Shown here: in pieces, positions 17,115 through 25,614 of the stretch
Layout: each line of letters opens with the position of its first letter
Numbering within the stretch: the first letter of the stretch is position 1
Assembly (NCBI RefSeq): GCF_900111735.1
Contig: NZ_FOHW01000001.1
Span: 175,312-239,311, forward strand
Reading direction: 5' to 3'
From: Pseudomonas graminis
GTDB lineage: Bacteria > Pseudomonadota > Gammaproteobacteria > Pseudomonadales > Pseudomonadaceae
DNA: 64,000 bases
Translations under genes and position numbers: made by a program
The notes under the pieces: generated by a model
Databases searched by the model: none
The model's input: the letters and a program-made list of their open reading frames with translations, nothing else
What the model was told of the DNA's origin: nothing

Positions 17115-18160
17115 ATTCACTCCTATCAGTCCCTGCGCCGCTTCAGGCGTACCTGGCTAACGTTGAACGGCGCTGGCAGGGCAGCGCTGCGCAACGGTTC
17201 TGGCAGCTCTGGCTGGCGGAATTGCACGGTTGCGTACCGGCGCGTTTGCGTCACCGCTTCAGCACCCCGATAACCGTGCAGACCCACCGCTGGCCGATCA
17301 CGATGTCCGGCCCCGTAGTGCAGGCCGGCGCCCGCCAGGTGCTGATGCTGCCGACCACTCTGGTGATGATTCATCGGCTGCACTTGCCGACCGCAGCCGC
17401 GCGGGATCTGACCGCTGTGGTCGGCTATGAACTGGACAAGTACACCCCGTATCCCCGCGATCAATTGCTTTACGTCGTGCGCCAGGGCGGACGCAGCGCG
17501 GGCAGGTTGCAGATCACCCTGATCGCCATCCTCCGCGAGCGCATGCACGCGATTCTGGCTGAGTGCGCCGCCCAGGGCCTGACGCCGCAACGGGTGGACG
17601 TCTGCGCAGCGGACGGCACGCCGTTGGGGATCGATCTGCTGCCCGAATCCGCGCGTCCGGTGAGCCCGCGTGGTGCCGTGGACCGGCGTCGTGTGCTGGT
17701 CGGGTCATGCGCCGTGTTGCTCGTCACGTTGATGGGCCTGTGGCTACACGATCGTCAGCAACGGCTGGAAGGCATGCGCGTCACGGTGCAATCGCAGAGA
17801 GGCGAGGTGGCGCAGGTTCATCACCTGCGTCAGCAACTGACCAACACCCTCGGCGCCGCCGACTACCTGACCCGTCACAAGGCAGCGCGCCCGACCATGG
17901 CTGCGCTGATGAGTCAACTGACCGCCTGCCTGCCCGACGACACCTGGCTGGAGCAACTGGAAATCGACGCTGACGACGTGTCGTTTTCCGGGCAGAGCGT
18001 GCGCGCCAGTGCCCTGATCAACCACTTGAAAGACTGCCCCAGCCTGGAAAATCCGCAGTTTCAGGGCGTCATCCAGCCCGACGCCGACAGCGGCAAAGAG
18101 CGCTTTTCCCTGCACGCACGCTTGCATCGGGAGGTCGCCGATGCGCCGAATGCCCCGTGA
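17111..18160 (+). CDS. gspL: type II secretion protein GspL (XpsL-like)
   Basis: A 349-residue bitopic protein. The cytoplasmic part (about 1-195) is an actin-like fold fragment, including LPTTLVMIHRLHLPTAAARDLTAVVGYELDKYTPYP, a segment shared with PilM/PilN-type proteins. A single TM helix at about 197-216 precedes a periplasmic ferredoxin-like domain. GspL links GspE to the inner-membrane complex. ATG 17111 overlaps the gspK stop; a TTG at 17102 is less likely. Confidence 0.88.
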   Translation: MNSLLSVPAPLQAYLANVERRWQGSAAQRFWQLWLAELHGCVPARLRHRFSTPITVQTHRWPITMSGPVVQAGARQVLMLPTTLVMIHRLHLPTAAARDLTAVVGYELDKYTPYPRDQLLYVVRQGGRSAGRLQITLIAILRERMHAILAECAAQGLTPQRVDVCAADGTPLGIDLLPESARPVSPRGAVDRRRVLVGSCAVLLVTLMGLWLHDRQQRLEGMRVTVQSQRGEVAQVHHLRQQLTNTLGAADYLTRHKAARPTMAALMSQLTACLPDDTWLEQLEIDADDVSFSGQSVRASALINHLKDCPSLENPQFQGVIQPDADSGKERFSLHARLHREVADAPNAP

Positions 18161-18803
18161 GCTGACAACACGAGCCCTGACACCCCGTGAACGTCGCGGC
18201 GCGGCATTGATCGTCCTCGCCCTGGTGATCAGCGCAGGCTACTGGCTGCTCTTCGACAGCTGGTTCGCCGGCCCGCTGCGGGACATGGGTGAAGAGGTCG
18301 AGCAGCTCAGGTCTCAACAACAGCGCTACGCTGGCCTTGTGCAACAGCGCGAAAGCCTGAGCGCAGCGCTGGCAAGCGCCGAGCAGGACCCGGCCAGCAG
18401 CGCGAGCCTGTTGACCGGCGAAGACCCGAGTGCGGTTGCCGCCGATCTCATGCAGCACGTCGCGGACGTCATCACGGCCCAAGGCGCGAAAGGCCCCGGT
18501 TGCACGCTCACTCAACGCATGCCGATCACCCCGGAGCAGGATGGCAACGAGCCGTTCCGCCAGGTCAAGGTCAGCGTCACCCTGGAGTGCGCCATCGAGC
18601 CGTTGATGGCGGTGTTGCACGGGCTGGAATATCAGCGACCGTTGCTGTTCATCGATCACATGAGCGTGCGTCGCGCGAGCAATGCGCCGGGCAAAGGCGG
18701 GGCAGGACGACTGACTGTGCAACTGCTGATTCGCGGCTATCTGCAGCCGGTTGCCGTCAAGGCATCTACCGATCAAACCGACCCCGCGCAGGCCGCCCCA
18801 TGA
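18141..18803 (+). CDS. gspM: type II secretion protein GspM
   Basis: A 220-residue bitopic inner-membrane protein with TM at about 22-40 (AALIVLALVISAGYWLLF), a periplasmic coiled coil (GEEVEQLRSQQQRYAGLVQQRESL) and a C-terminal ferredoxin-like domain. It overlaps the end of gspL by 20 bp and has a GGGAGG Shine-Dalgarno inside gspL. It partners GspL in the platform. Confidence 0.87.
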   Translation: MRRMPRELTTRALTPRERRGAALIVLALVISAGYWLLFDSWFAGPLRDMGEEVEQLRSQQQRYAGLVQQRESLSAALASAEQDPASSASLLTGEDPSAVAADLMQHVADVITAQGAKGPGCTLTQRMPITPEQDGNEPFRQVKVSVTLECAIEPLMAVLHGLEYQRPLLFIDHMSVRRASNAPGKGGAGRLTVQLLIRGYLQPVAVKASTDQTDPAQAAP

Positions 18804-19336
18804 CGCGCTTCCCGCTCCCACTCGAGCGCGTGCTGATGGCCGTCGCCCTCGTACTGCTGGCGCTGATCGCCCTGGTGCTCACCGGCACTTGGCAGTCGGC
18901 GGACTGGCTGCCTGCCGAACCGAATCATCGCCCGGCCGTCGTGGCAAGAACGCCGACATTACCGCGCGTGGAATTGCCCAGCCTGGCCAGCGCCTGGCAG
19001 ACCCCGCTGTTCAGCGTCGACCGCCGTCCGGACCTGCAACAAGCAGCTCAGCAGGCAGCGTCGAGTCTCAGCGGGTTGACCCTGACCGGTGTGCTGCTCG
19101 ACGGCACGGTGCAGCTGGCATTCATCAAACCGGCCACCGGCCCGGCGCTGAAAGTCCGCCTTAACGGGCAGTTGCCCAACGGCTGGACCCTGCGCGCCAT
19201 CAGCCCGACGAGTGCCACGTTTGGCCTCGGCGACCGCACCGAAACCCTGACTGTCCGGCGTCTGCGATTGCCTGCGCTGTCGACCCCACCACCGCTTTCC
19301 TTTTCCCGTGAAGACCTCCATGAACCTGCCCCGTAA
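18800..19336 (+). CDS. GspC-like/XpsN-type T2SS protein with HR domain only
   Basis: A 178-residue bitopic protein. A TM helix lies at about 11-31. A Pro-rich linker leads to a small beta domain at about 88-165 (LTLTGVLLDGTVQLAFI, LPNGWTLRAISPTSATFGLGDRTETLTVRRL) that resembles the homology region of GspC and PilP. That region contacts the secretin. No PDZ or coiled-coil domain follows, unlike classical GspC. It sits where xpsN lies in the Xanthomonas order and probably replaces GspC. Its start overlaps the gspM stop by ATGA. Confidence 0.75.
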   Translation: MTRFPLPLERVLMAVALVLLALIALVLTGTWQSADWLPAEPNHRPAVVARTPTLPRVELPSLASAWQTPLFSVDRRPDLQQAAQQAASSLSGLTLTGVLLDGTVQLAFIKPATGPALKVRLNGQLPNGWTLRAISPTSATFGLGDRTETLTVRRLRLPALSTPPPLSFSREDLHEPAP

Positions 19337-21674
19337 TCCTTACCTGCGCCGTGCCTCTAGCACGAAACCCGTCGCCACGCTGCGTTCGCCCTTGCTGTGC
19401 CTGGCCGCCGCCGTCACCTTGAGCGGCTGCACCACCGCGCCGACGACCCTTGAGCCGGACAACGGCATGCTGCGCGAGGCGCTGGATGGAACCGGCACCC
19501 AGCGGCGGCCGGTCGACCCGCGTAGCGAGCAACTGCCGGTCCAGGCACAAGCCAGTGCCGCGGACAGCTCGACGGCGACTACCGGCACCCGGCAGATCAT
19601 CCGGGGCACCCAGCGCTTCGTGAAAACACCGGCGCCGACAGCCGCAACGCCCCGGGCGCCGGAAGGCGACATCGTCTTCAATTTCGCCAACCAGCCCATC
19701 GAAGCGGTGGTCAACAGCATCCTCGGCGACATGCTTCACGAGAGCTACACCATTGCCCAAGGGGTGAAGGGCGAGGTGAGTTTCTCCACGTCCCGGCGAG
19801 TCAACCAGCAGCAGGCACTGTCGATTCTGGAGACACTGCTGTCATGGACCGACAACGCGATGATTCGTCAGGGCAATCGCTACGTCATCCTCCCGGCCAG
19901 CCAGGCAATTGCCGGCAAGCTGGTGCCGGAAATGGCCGTGGCCCAGCCCTCTGCCGGGTTGTCGGCGCGGTTGTTTCCGCTGCGTTATATCTCGGCCACG
20001 GAAATGCAGAAACTGCTCAAGCCGTTTGCCCGGGAGAACGCGTTCCTGCTGGTCGACCCGGCCCGCAATGTGCTGAGCCTGGCGGGCACTACTGAGGAGC
20101 TGGCGAACTATCAGCAGACCATCGACACCTTTGACGTCGACTGGCTCAAGGGCATGTCGGTGGGCGTGTTCGGTTTGCAACGGGCCTCGGTCAGCGAGCT
20201 GATGCCGGAGCTGCAGAAGCTGTTCGGACCGGACAGTGGCATGCCGTTGGCCGGTATGGTGCGGTTCCTGCCCATCGAGCGGACCAACTCGGTGGTGGCG
20301 TTTTCTTCCCAACCCGAATACCTGAACGAGGTGGGCACGTGGATTCGCACCATTGACGAAGGCGGCGGCAACGAGCCGCAGCTGTACGTGTACGACGTGC
20401 GCAACATGAAGGCCACCGACCTGGCGAAATACCTCAAGCAGATCTACGGCACGGGCGCGGTACAAGAGGAGAGTGCTGCGAAGGTTGCGCCAGGATTGCG
20501 CACGCGCTCGATGTCGTCGTTGACCGGGGGCACGTCTGGCGGCACATCGAGCGGTCTCGGCTCCGGCACGGGGATGAGTTCCGGTACGGGTCTGAACAGT
20601 AGCGGCCAAGGCGGCCTGTCCCAGAGCGGGACTCAGAACACGGCGACCTCGGACGACGAGCAGGAGCAAGACGCGGACACCCGCAGTGACGGCGGTTCCG
20701 ACGACAGCACATCATCGGCTACTTCTGCCTCGGGTAATGGGCAGAGAGGCCTTGATTCGACCACCCGCATCTCGGCGCAGAAAAGCAGCAACCAGCTGCT
20801 GGTGCGCACGCGCCCGGCGCAGTGGAAGGAGATCGAAGCAGCGATCAAGCGCCTGGACAATGCGCCGCTGCAAGTGCAGATCGAGACGCGGATTCTCGAG
20901 GTCAAGCTGACCGGCGAGCTGGATCAGGGGGTTCAGTGGTACCTCGGCCGCCTGGCCGGCAACTCCACGAGCACCACCGTCGCCAACACTGCAGGCAGTC
21001 AAGGTGCGCTGGGTGGCGGCGGGGCGGGTCTGGGCGCGACAGATTCGCTGTTCTACTCCTTCGTCAGCACCAACCTGCAAGTGGCCATTCATGCCCTGGA
21101 AACCAACGGCCGCACCCAGGTGCTGTCGGCGCCGTCGCTGGTGGTGATGAACAACGAAAACGCGCAGATTCAGGTCGGCGACAACATCCCCATCAGTCAG
21201 ACGACGGTCAACACCGGTGTCTCGAACACCACCCTCAGCAGCGTCGAGTACCTGCAGACCGGCGTGATCCTCAATGTCGTGCCGCGCATTAATCCGGGCG
21301 GGCTGGTGTATATGGACATTCAGCAGCAGGTCAGCGACGCCGACGGCACGGTGACGGTGAACGGCAACCCGCGCATTTCGACGCGCTCGGTGTCGACCCA
21401 GGTCGCCGCGCAAAGCGGACAGACCGTGTTGCTCGGCGGGCTGATCAAGCAGGACAACAGCGAGAGCGTCAGCGCCGTGCCGTATCTCGGCCGGGTGCCT
21501 GGGCTGGGCTGGCTGTTCGGCAATCGCAGCAAATCCAGGGACCGCACCGAGTTGCTGGTGCTGATCACGCCGCGGGTCATCAACAGCAGCAGCCAGGCGC
21601 GTCAGGTCACCGACGATTATCGTCAGCAGATGCAGTTGTTGAACGGCGCCGGCGCGCCACAAGCCCTGCGCTAG
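19320..21674 (+). CDS. gspD: type II secretion outer-membrane secretin GspD, predicted lipoprotein
   Basis: A 784-residue secretin. The N-terminus has a lipoprotein signal with lipobox LSGC, Cys37 to be lipidated. N0-N3 ring domains follow (FNFANQPIEAVVNSIL, TEMQKLLKPFARENAFLLVDPARNVL, DVRNMKATDLAKYLKQIYG). A Ser/Gly/Asp-rich low-complexity insertion lies at about 398-475. The secretin core has GDNIPISQT, VGVILNVVPRI-type and VLLGGLIKQ motifs. A lipidated secretin can reach the outer membrane without a separate pilotin. ATG 19320 is preferred over GTG 19308; both overlap the previous gene. Confidence 0.93.
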   Translation: MNLPRNPYLRRASSTKPVATLRSPLLCLAAAVTLSGCTTAPTTLEPDNGMLREALDGTGTQRRPVDPRSEQLPVQAQASAADSSTATTGTRQIIRGTQRFVKTPAPTAATPRAPEGDIVFNFANQPIEAVVNSILGDMLHESYTIAQGVKGEVSFSTSRRVNQQQALSILETLLSWTDNAMIRQGNRYVILPASQAIAGKLVPEMAVAQPSAGLSARLFPLRYISATEMQKLLKPFARENAFLLVDPARNVLSLAGTTEELANYQQTIDTFDVDWLKGMSVGVFGLQRASVSELMPELQKLFGPDSGMPLAGMVRFLPIERTNSVVAFSSQPEYLNEVGTWIRTIDEGGGNEPQLYVYDVRNMKATDLAKYLKQIYGTGAVQEESAAKVAPGLRTRSMSSLTGGTSGGTSSGLGSGTGMSSGTGLNSSGQGGLSQSGTQNTATSDDEQEQDADTRSDGGSDDSTSSATSASGNGQRGLDSTTRISAQKSSNQLLVRTRPAQWKEIEAAIKRLDNAPLQVQIETRILEVKLTGELDQGVQWYLGRLAGNSTSTTVANTAGSQGALGGGGAGLGATDSLFYSFVSTNLQVAIHALETNGRTQVLSAPSLVVMNNENAQIQVGDNIPISQTTVNTGVSNTTLSSVEYLQTGVILNVVPRINPGGLVYMDIQQQVSDADGTVTVNGNPRISTRSVSTQVAAQSGQTVLLGGLIKQDNSESVSAVPYLGRVPGLGWLFGNRSKSRDRTELLVLITPRVINSSSQARQVTDDYRQQMQLLNGAGAPQALR

Positions 21675-21823
21675 AGGCTCGCGAGCGAGTAACAAAGTTT
21701 TCCGGGGTGGGAGGTGTGGGCGCTAATATGGACAGGACGCGTGCGAACGGACGGCTCGAACAGTCCGCTTTCGCCCACTTCCCACACGGGCGCCATCACC
21801 GGCCCCAACACGGACGACCAACG

Positions 21824-24196
21824 ATGATCTTGAGATTGACTGGGGCAGTGATGGCGATTTTCGCCATTGCCCTGCTGTACATGGGTGCGCAATTGGTGGC
21901 CGCCGGCGGCTCGGCGGCGTACTCGATGATCGCCCTCGCGGTATTGGCCTCGGCGGTGCTGCTGGTCCTGAAAAAGCGGTCGGCGCTGACGGTGTATGCG
22001 CTGCTGATGTGGGCGATTCTGATCTGGATCGTCTACGAGGTCGGCTTCGACAAATGGCAGTGGATTCCGCGCGGTGACCTGTTCGCGCTGCTGGGTCTGT
22101 GGCTGGCGCTGCCTTGGGTGGTGCGCCCGCTGTACAAGGCGCATAACCCGGGCGATACCCGCCGCTTCCATCCGTTTCTGGGTGGCACCGTCGGCGTGAT
22201 GATGCTGATCGTGCTGGCGGTGATGTTCTACGACCCTTACCCGGTGGCGGGCAAGATCGACACCCCGCTGGCGACGCGCAGCACGGGCGAAGCCGGCAAT
22301 GACTGGGTGGCCTACGGCGGCACGAACAACGGTCAGCGTTTCTCCAGCCTCGACAAGATCAATGCGGGTAACGTGAAGAAGCTGACCGTGGCGTGGGAAT
22401 ACCACACCGGCGATCTGCGCGATGCCGCAAAAGACGCCGGCGAGTACACGTTTGAAGCGACGCCGCTGAAGGTCAACAACCGGGTTTACGTCTGCACCGC
22501 GCACAACGAAGTGCACGCCCTGAACCCTGAAACCGGCAAGCTGGACTGGAAGTGGGTGCCGGAGAAGAACCGCTCTTACCTGCAGCAGCACCAGACCTGT
22601 CGTGGCGTCAGCTATTACGCGCCGGCCGCAACGGCTGCGGCCGATGCCTCACCGAGCCAATGCGCCAAGCGTATTATCACCGCCACCGCAGACGCAAAAC
22701 TGGTGGCCCTCGACGCTGACACCGGCACGCTGTGCAGCGATTTCGGTAACAAAGGCGTGGTCGATCTGAGCGCCAACATGGGCGAGATTCGTCCCCACGC
22801 GTTGATGCAGACGGCTGCGCCGCTGATCGCCGGTGACTTGGTCATCGTTGGCAGTTCAGTGATGGACAACGGCTACAACGACGGCAACCCCTCGGGTGTG
22901 ATCCGCGCCTACAACGCCGTGACCGGCGCACTGGTGTGGAATTTCGACCCGGCCAATCCTGAGATGACCCGGCCCATCGCCGCCGACCAGACCTACCCGC
23001 AGGACACACCCGTGGCGTGGGGCACCCTGAGCGCCGACATGAAAAACGGCCTGGTGTTTGTGCCGTTCGGCAACGCCTCGCCAGACGAGCTGGGCATCAA
23101 CCGCGACCCGAACAGCAACACGGAAAAATTCCGTGACACGCTGGTGGCGCTGGACCTGAACACTGGCGCGTTCAAATGGAAATTCCAGTCCTCGAACAAC
23201 GACCTCTGGGACCGGGATAACCCGTCGCAGCCGACCTTGATGGACGTGGGCAAGGAGGGCAGCCAGCAACCGGCGCTGCTGTTGCCAACCAAAGTGGGCA
23301 ACATCTTTGTGCTGAACCGGCTGACTGGCGAGCCGATCATTCCGGTCGTTCAGGTCAATGTATCGACCCAGGGCGGCGTGCCGGGCGAACACTTCGCGCC
23401 GACGCAGCCGGTGTCGAAGATCAACTTCATCCCGGAACCGCTGAGCGAGAAATCGATGTGGGGGCTGACGCCTTTCGATCAGATGTCCTGTCGCACGACG
23501 TACAACAAGTTGCGCTACGACGCCAACCCTTGGACGCCGAGCACCGAGCAGGGCTCGCTGATCTTCCCGGGGAACATCGGGGTATTTAACTGGGGCTCGG
23601 TGGCGGTCGATCCGGACCGGCAGATTCTCATCGCCGCGCCGGTGCGTCTGGCCTACACCTACCACCTGATCAAGCGCACGCCGGAAACCGCCGAGAAACG
23701 GTTGTTCACTCAGGACGGTACGCCGTACTGGAACGAGAACTTCAACGGCGACTACGCGATTCGCATCAAGCAGTTCGCCTCGGCGCTGGGCGTGCCTTGC
23801 ATTGCGCCGCCGTGGGGCCGCATGGTCGGCGTTGACCTGACCACCGGCAAAACCGAGTGGATGCGCCGCACCGGCACCACCCAAAACCTCAAGACCTCTT
23901 TCCTGCCGGGCCGCTTCCCGATCGGCTTCCCGATGGGCATGGTCGCCCACGGCGGTCCGCTGGTGACGGCGGGCGGCGTGGTGTTCCATGGCGCCACGGC
24001 GGATAACTTCATCCGCGCCTACGACATCAACACCGGTGACGTGCTCTGGGAGAAGGAGCTGCCGGCGGGCGGCCAGGCGACGCCTTCGACCTACCTGGGC
24101 AGCGACGGCAAGCAGTACGTCGTCATCTCGGCCGGCGGGCACGGCTCGCTCGGCACCACGCTGGGCGACAGCGTGATCGCGTTTCGTCTGGATTGA
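21824..24196 (+). CDS. membrane-bound PQQ-dependent dehydrogenase, glucose/quinate/shikimate family
   Basis: A 790-residue enzyme that would oxidise a sugar or cyclic polyol in the periplasm with PQQ and pass electrons to ubiquinone. Five TM helices occupy about residues 5-136. The rest is an eight-bladed beta-propeller (NDWVAYGGTNNGQRFSSLDKINAGNVKKL, SSNNDLWDRDNPSQPTLMDV, GIRVYDINTGDVLWEKELPAGGQATPSTY-like end). Length fits both glucose and quinate dehydrogenases and I could not separate them. ATG 21824 begins the membrane segment; the longer frame adds only a polar leader. It may be read with the upstream T2SS operon. Confidence 0.88.
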   Translation: MILRLTGAVMAIFAIALLYMGAQLVAAGGSAAYSMIALAVLASAVLLVLKKRSALTVYALLMWAILIWIVYEVGFDKWQWIPRGDLFALLGLWLALPWVVRPLYKAHNPGDTRRFHPFLGGTVGVMMLIVLAVMFYDPYPVAGKIDTPLATRSTGEAGNDWVAYGGTNNGQRFSSLDKINAGNVKKLTVAWEYHTGDLRDAAKDAGEYTFEATPLKVNNRVYVCTAHNEVHALNPETGKLDWKWVPEKNRSYLQQHQTCRGVSYYAPAATAAADASPSQCAKRIITATADAKLVALDADTGTLCSDFGNKGVVDLSANMGEIRPHALMQTAAPLIAGDLVIVGSSVMDNGYNDGNPSGVIRAYNAVTGALVWNFDPANPEMTRPIAADQTYPQDTPVAWGTLSADMKNGLVFVPFGNASPDELGINRDPNSNTEKFRDTLVALDLNTGAFKWKFQSSNNDLWDRDNPSQPTLMDVGKEGSQQPALLLPTKVGNIFVLNRLTGEPIIPVVQVNVSTQGGVPGEHFAPTQPVSKINFIPEPLSEKSMWGLTPFDQMSCRTTYNKLRYDANPWTPSTEQGSLIFPGNIGVFNWGSVAVDPDRQILIAAPVRLAYTYHLIKRTPETAEKRLFTQDGTPYWNENFNGDYAIRIKQFASALGVPCIAPPWGRMVGVDLTTGKTEWMRRTGTTQNLKTSFLPGRFPIGFPMGMVAHGGPLVTAGGVVFHGATADNFIRAYDINTGDVLWEKELPAGGQATPSTYLGSDGKQYVVISAGGHGSLGTTLGDSVIAFRLD

Positions 24197-24209
24197 TGGG
24201 CTGATGTGT

Positions 24210-24249
24210 AAAAAGGCCGTGACGCAGTGGTGCGTGACGGCCTTTTTTT
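24210..24249 (+). terminator. rho-independent terminator after the PQQ dehydrogenase
   Basis: GGCCGTGACGCA pairs with TGCGTGACGGCC (one internal mismatch) around a short loop, flanked by A5 on the left and T7 on the right. It lies 14 bp after the dehydrogenase stop and can also work on the minus strand. Confidence 0.9.
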
Positions 24250-24325
24250 ACGCCGGGCATTGAACGCTGCTCCCGCCGTCCTCCAATGAATCTATGGAAC
24301 CCTAAGCACGCGGCGCACGCACGTT

Positions 24326-24461
24326 CTGTAGGAGTGTGGCTTGTCCCGCGATCGGCCGGGGACCGGTTGTGAAACCTTTGGACCCGCTTCGCCTGACGGA
24401 ATGCGGCGCCTGGAATGCTGCCGCTGCGCGCCAGATCGCGGGACAAGCCACGCTCCTACAG
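24326..24461. repeat. REP-type inverted repeat pair (REPIN-like)
   Basis: A 28-bp arm at 24326-24353 (starts CTGTAGGAGTGTGGC, ends CCGCGATC) recurs in inverted form at 24434-24461 with one mismatch, enclosing 80 bp. The CTGTAGGAG...CTTGTCCCGCGA core is characteristic of Pseudomonas REP elements. Such pairs are non-autonomous and are mobilised by RAYT transposases encoded elsewhere. Confidence 0.8.
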
Positions 24462-24501
24462 TCGATCGGTGTCTGAAGGGGGGCGCTGCCGCGGCGTGCT
24501 C

Positions 24502-25392
24502 CTAAAAAACGATGTCGCGGTAGAACGCTTTCAGCGTATCAACGAACTCTTCGGACAATTTTGTCCGCGCCTGGGCCGGTGCCCACATGACGTAGGTGGG
24601 GAAGAGGATCTGCGGCACGAAGGGGCGGATGACAATATCGCGGTGGCGATAATCCCGGGCCACCAGCGGATGGGCGAGGGTGATGCCCATGCCCAGCGCG
24701 ACCATCTCGCAATTGATCGCGCTGTACTGCGCTTCAACGGTCATGACCCGCTCAACGCCGGCCTGCTCGAACAGGCCGTCGACCAGCGCCCGGGTGCCAT
24801 CGCCGTGGCACAGGGAAACAAAGGTTTCGCCTTCCAGGTCGGTGAAGGTGATCTGCGCTCGGCTTGCCAAGGGATGGGACGCCGGCAACACGCACACCGC
24901 GGCCACTTCGCTGAGCAGCTCGATTTGCTGGCTGTCGACATCGCCGGGGTGCACCACAAGCCCCACATCACAGAACTGCGACTTCACCCACTGCTCGACG
25001 GTGGGCGAGGAGTTCACGTGCAGGGAAACGGTCAGCTCCGGGCGCGTCTCGGTGAACGCCTTCAGCACCCGGGGAATCATGCTCAGCCCGGTGGAAGGCA
25101 CGGCCGCCACCCGCAGGCGCCCCGTGCCGAGATTGCGGATGTTCTTGGCCGACAGCTTCAGGCTGTCCAGCCCCACATAAGCGCGCTCGACCTCTTGAAA
25201 AAAAGCCTGGCCCTCCTGTGTCGGAATCAGCCTGACGCCGGCGCGCTTGAACAGGGTCAGTCCGGTGCTGAGCTCCAGTTGAGCAATCAACCGGCTGATG
25301 TTGGGCTGCGAGGTGAACAGCACCTCAGCGGCAGCGGTCATGGAACCCAGACGCATCACGCTGCGGAAGGCTTCGATCTGTCTCAGGTTCAT
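24502..25392 (-). CDS. LysR family regulator of the oxidase/ABC cluster
   Basis: A 296-residue LysR regulator. The N-terminal winged helix-turn-helix (about 1-60, IEAFRSVMRLGSMTAAAEVLFTSQPNISRLIAQLE) precedes a two-lobed effector domain. ATG 25392 is chosen because a GGAG Shine-Dalgarno lies 7 nt upstream; the ATG at 25404 overlaps that ribosome site. It is divergent from the ABC transporter operon with about 220 bp between. LysR proteins usually control the divergent operon in response to a pathway compound. Confidence 0.9.
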   Translation of the reverse strand: MNLRQIEAFRSVMRLGSMTAAAEVLFTSQPNISRLIAQLELSTGLTLFKRAGVRLIPTQEGQAFFQEVERAYVGLDSLKLSAKNIRNLGTGRLRVAAVPSTGLSMIPRVLKAFTETRPELTVSLHVNSSPTVEQWVKSQFCDVGLVVHPGDVDSQQIELLSEVAAVCVLPASHPLASRAQITFTDLEGETFVSLCHGDGTRALVDGLFEQAGVERVMTVEAQYSAINCEMVALGMGITLAHPLVARDYRHRDIVIRPFVPQILFPTYVMWAPAQARTKLSEEFVDTLKAFYRDIVF

Positions 25393-25400
25393 GTCGCGCT

Positions 25401-25450
25401 CCATATCAATTATGAATAACTAAGGCGGATATCCGTATTTGACCATATGG
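25401..25450. promoter_or_regulatory. dyad symmetry in the LysR/ABC divergent promoter region
   Basis: CGGATATCCG at 25426-25435 is a perfect 10-bp palindrome. CCATAT at 25401 and ATATGG at 25445 flank it in inverted orientation. The location close to the LysR start fits a LysR recognition site, but the assignment is inferred. Confidence 0.4.
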
Positions 25451-25614
25451 AGGGGAGGTCGCAATACTCGAACCCAGCCACCCATAGCGCACATGAAGAT
25501 GCGCCACCCCGCGATGGATTCGCCGGGAGCATGCACGCTGCATGCATGGCTCCGGTTCACGCCGAAGCGACTGACGCATTGTTCGATCTGCCCCACGCAC
25601 TTCGGAGATAGTCT

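Noticed and set aside
22856..24142. 428-codon minus-strand open frame
   Set aside because: Shadow of the PQQ dehydrogenase, no domain pattern.
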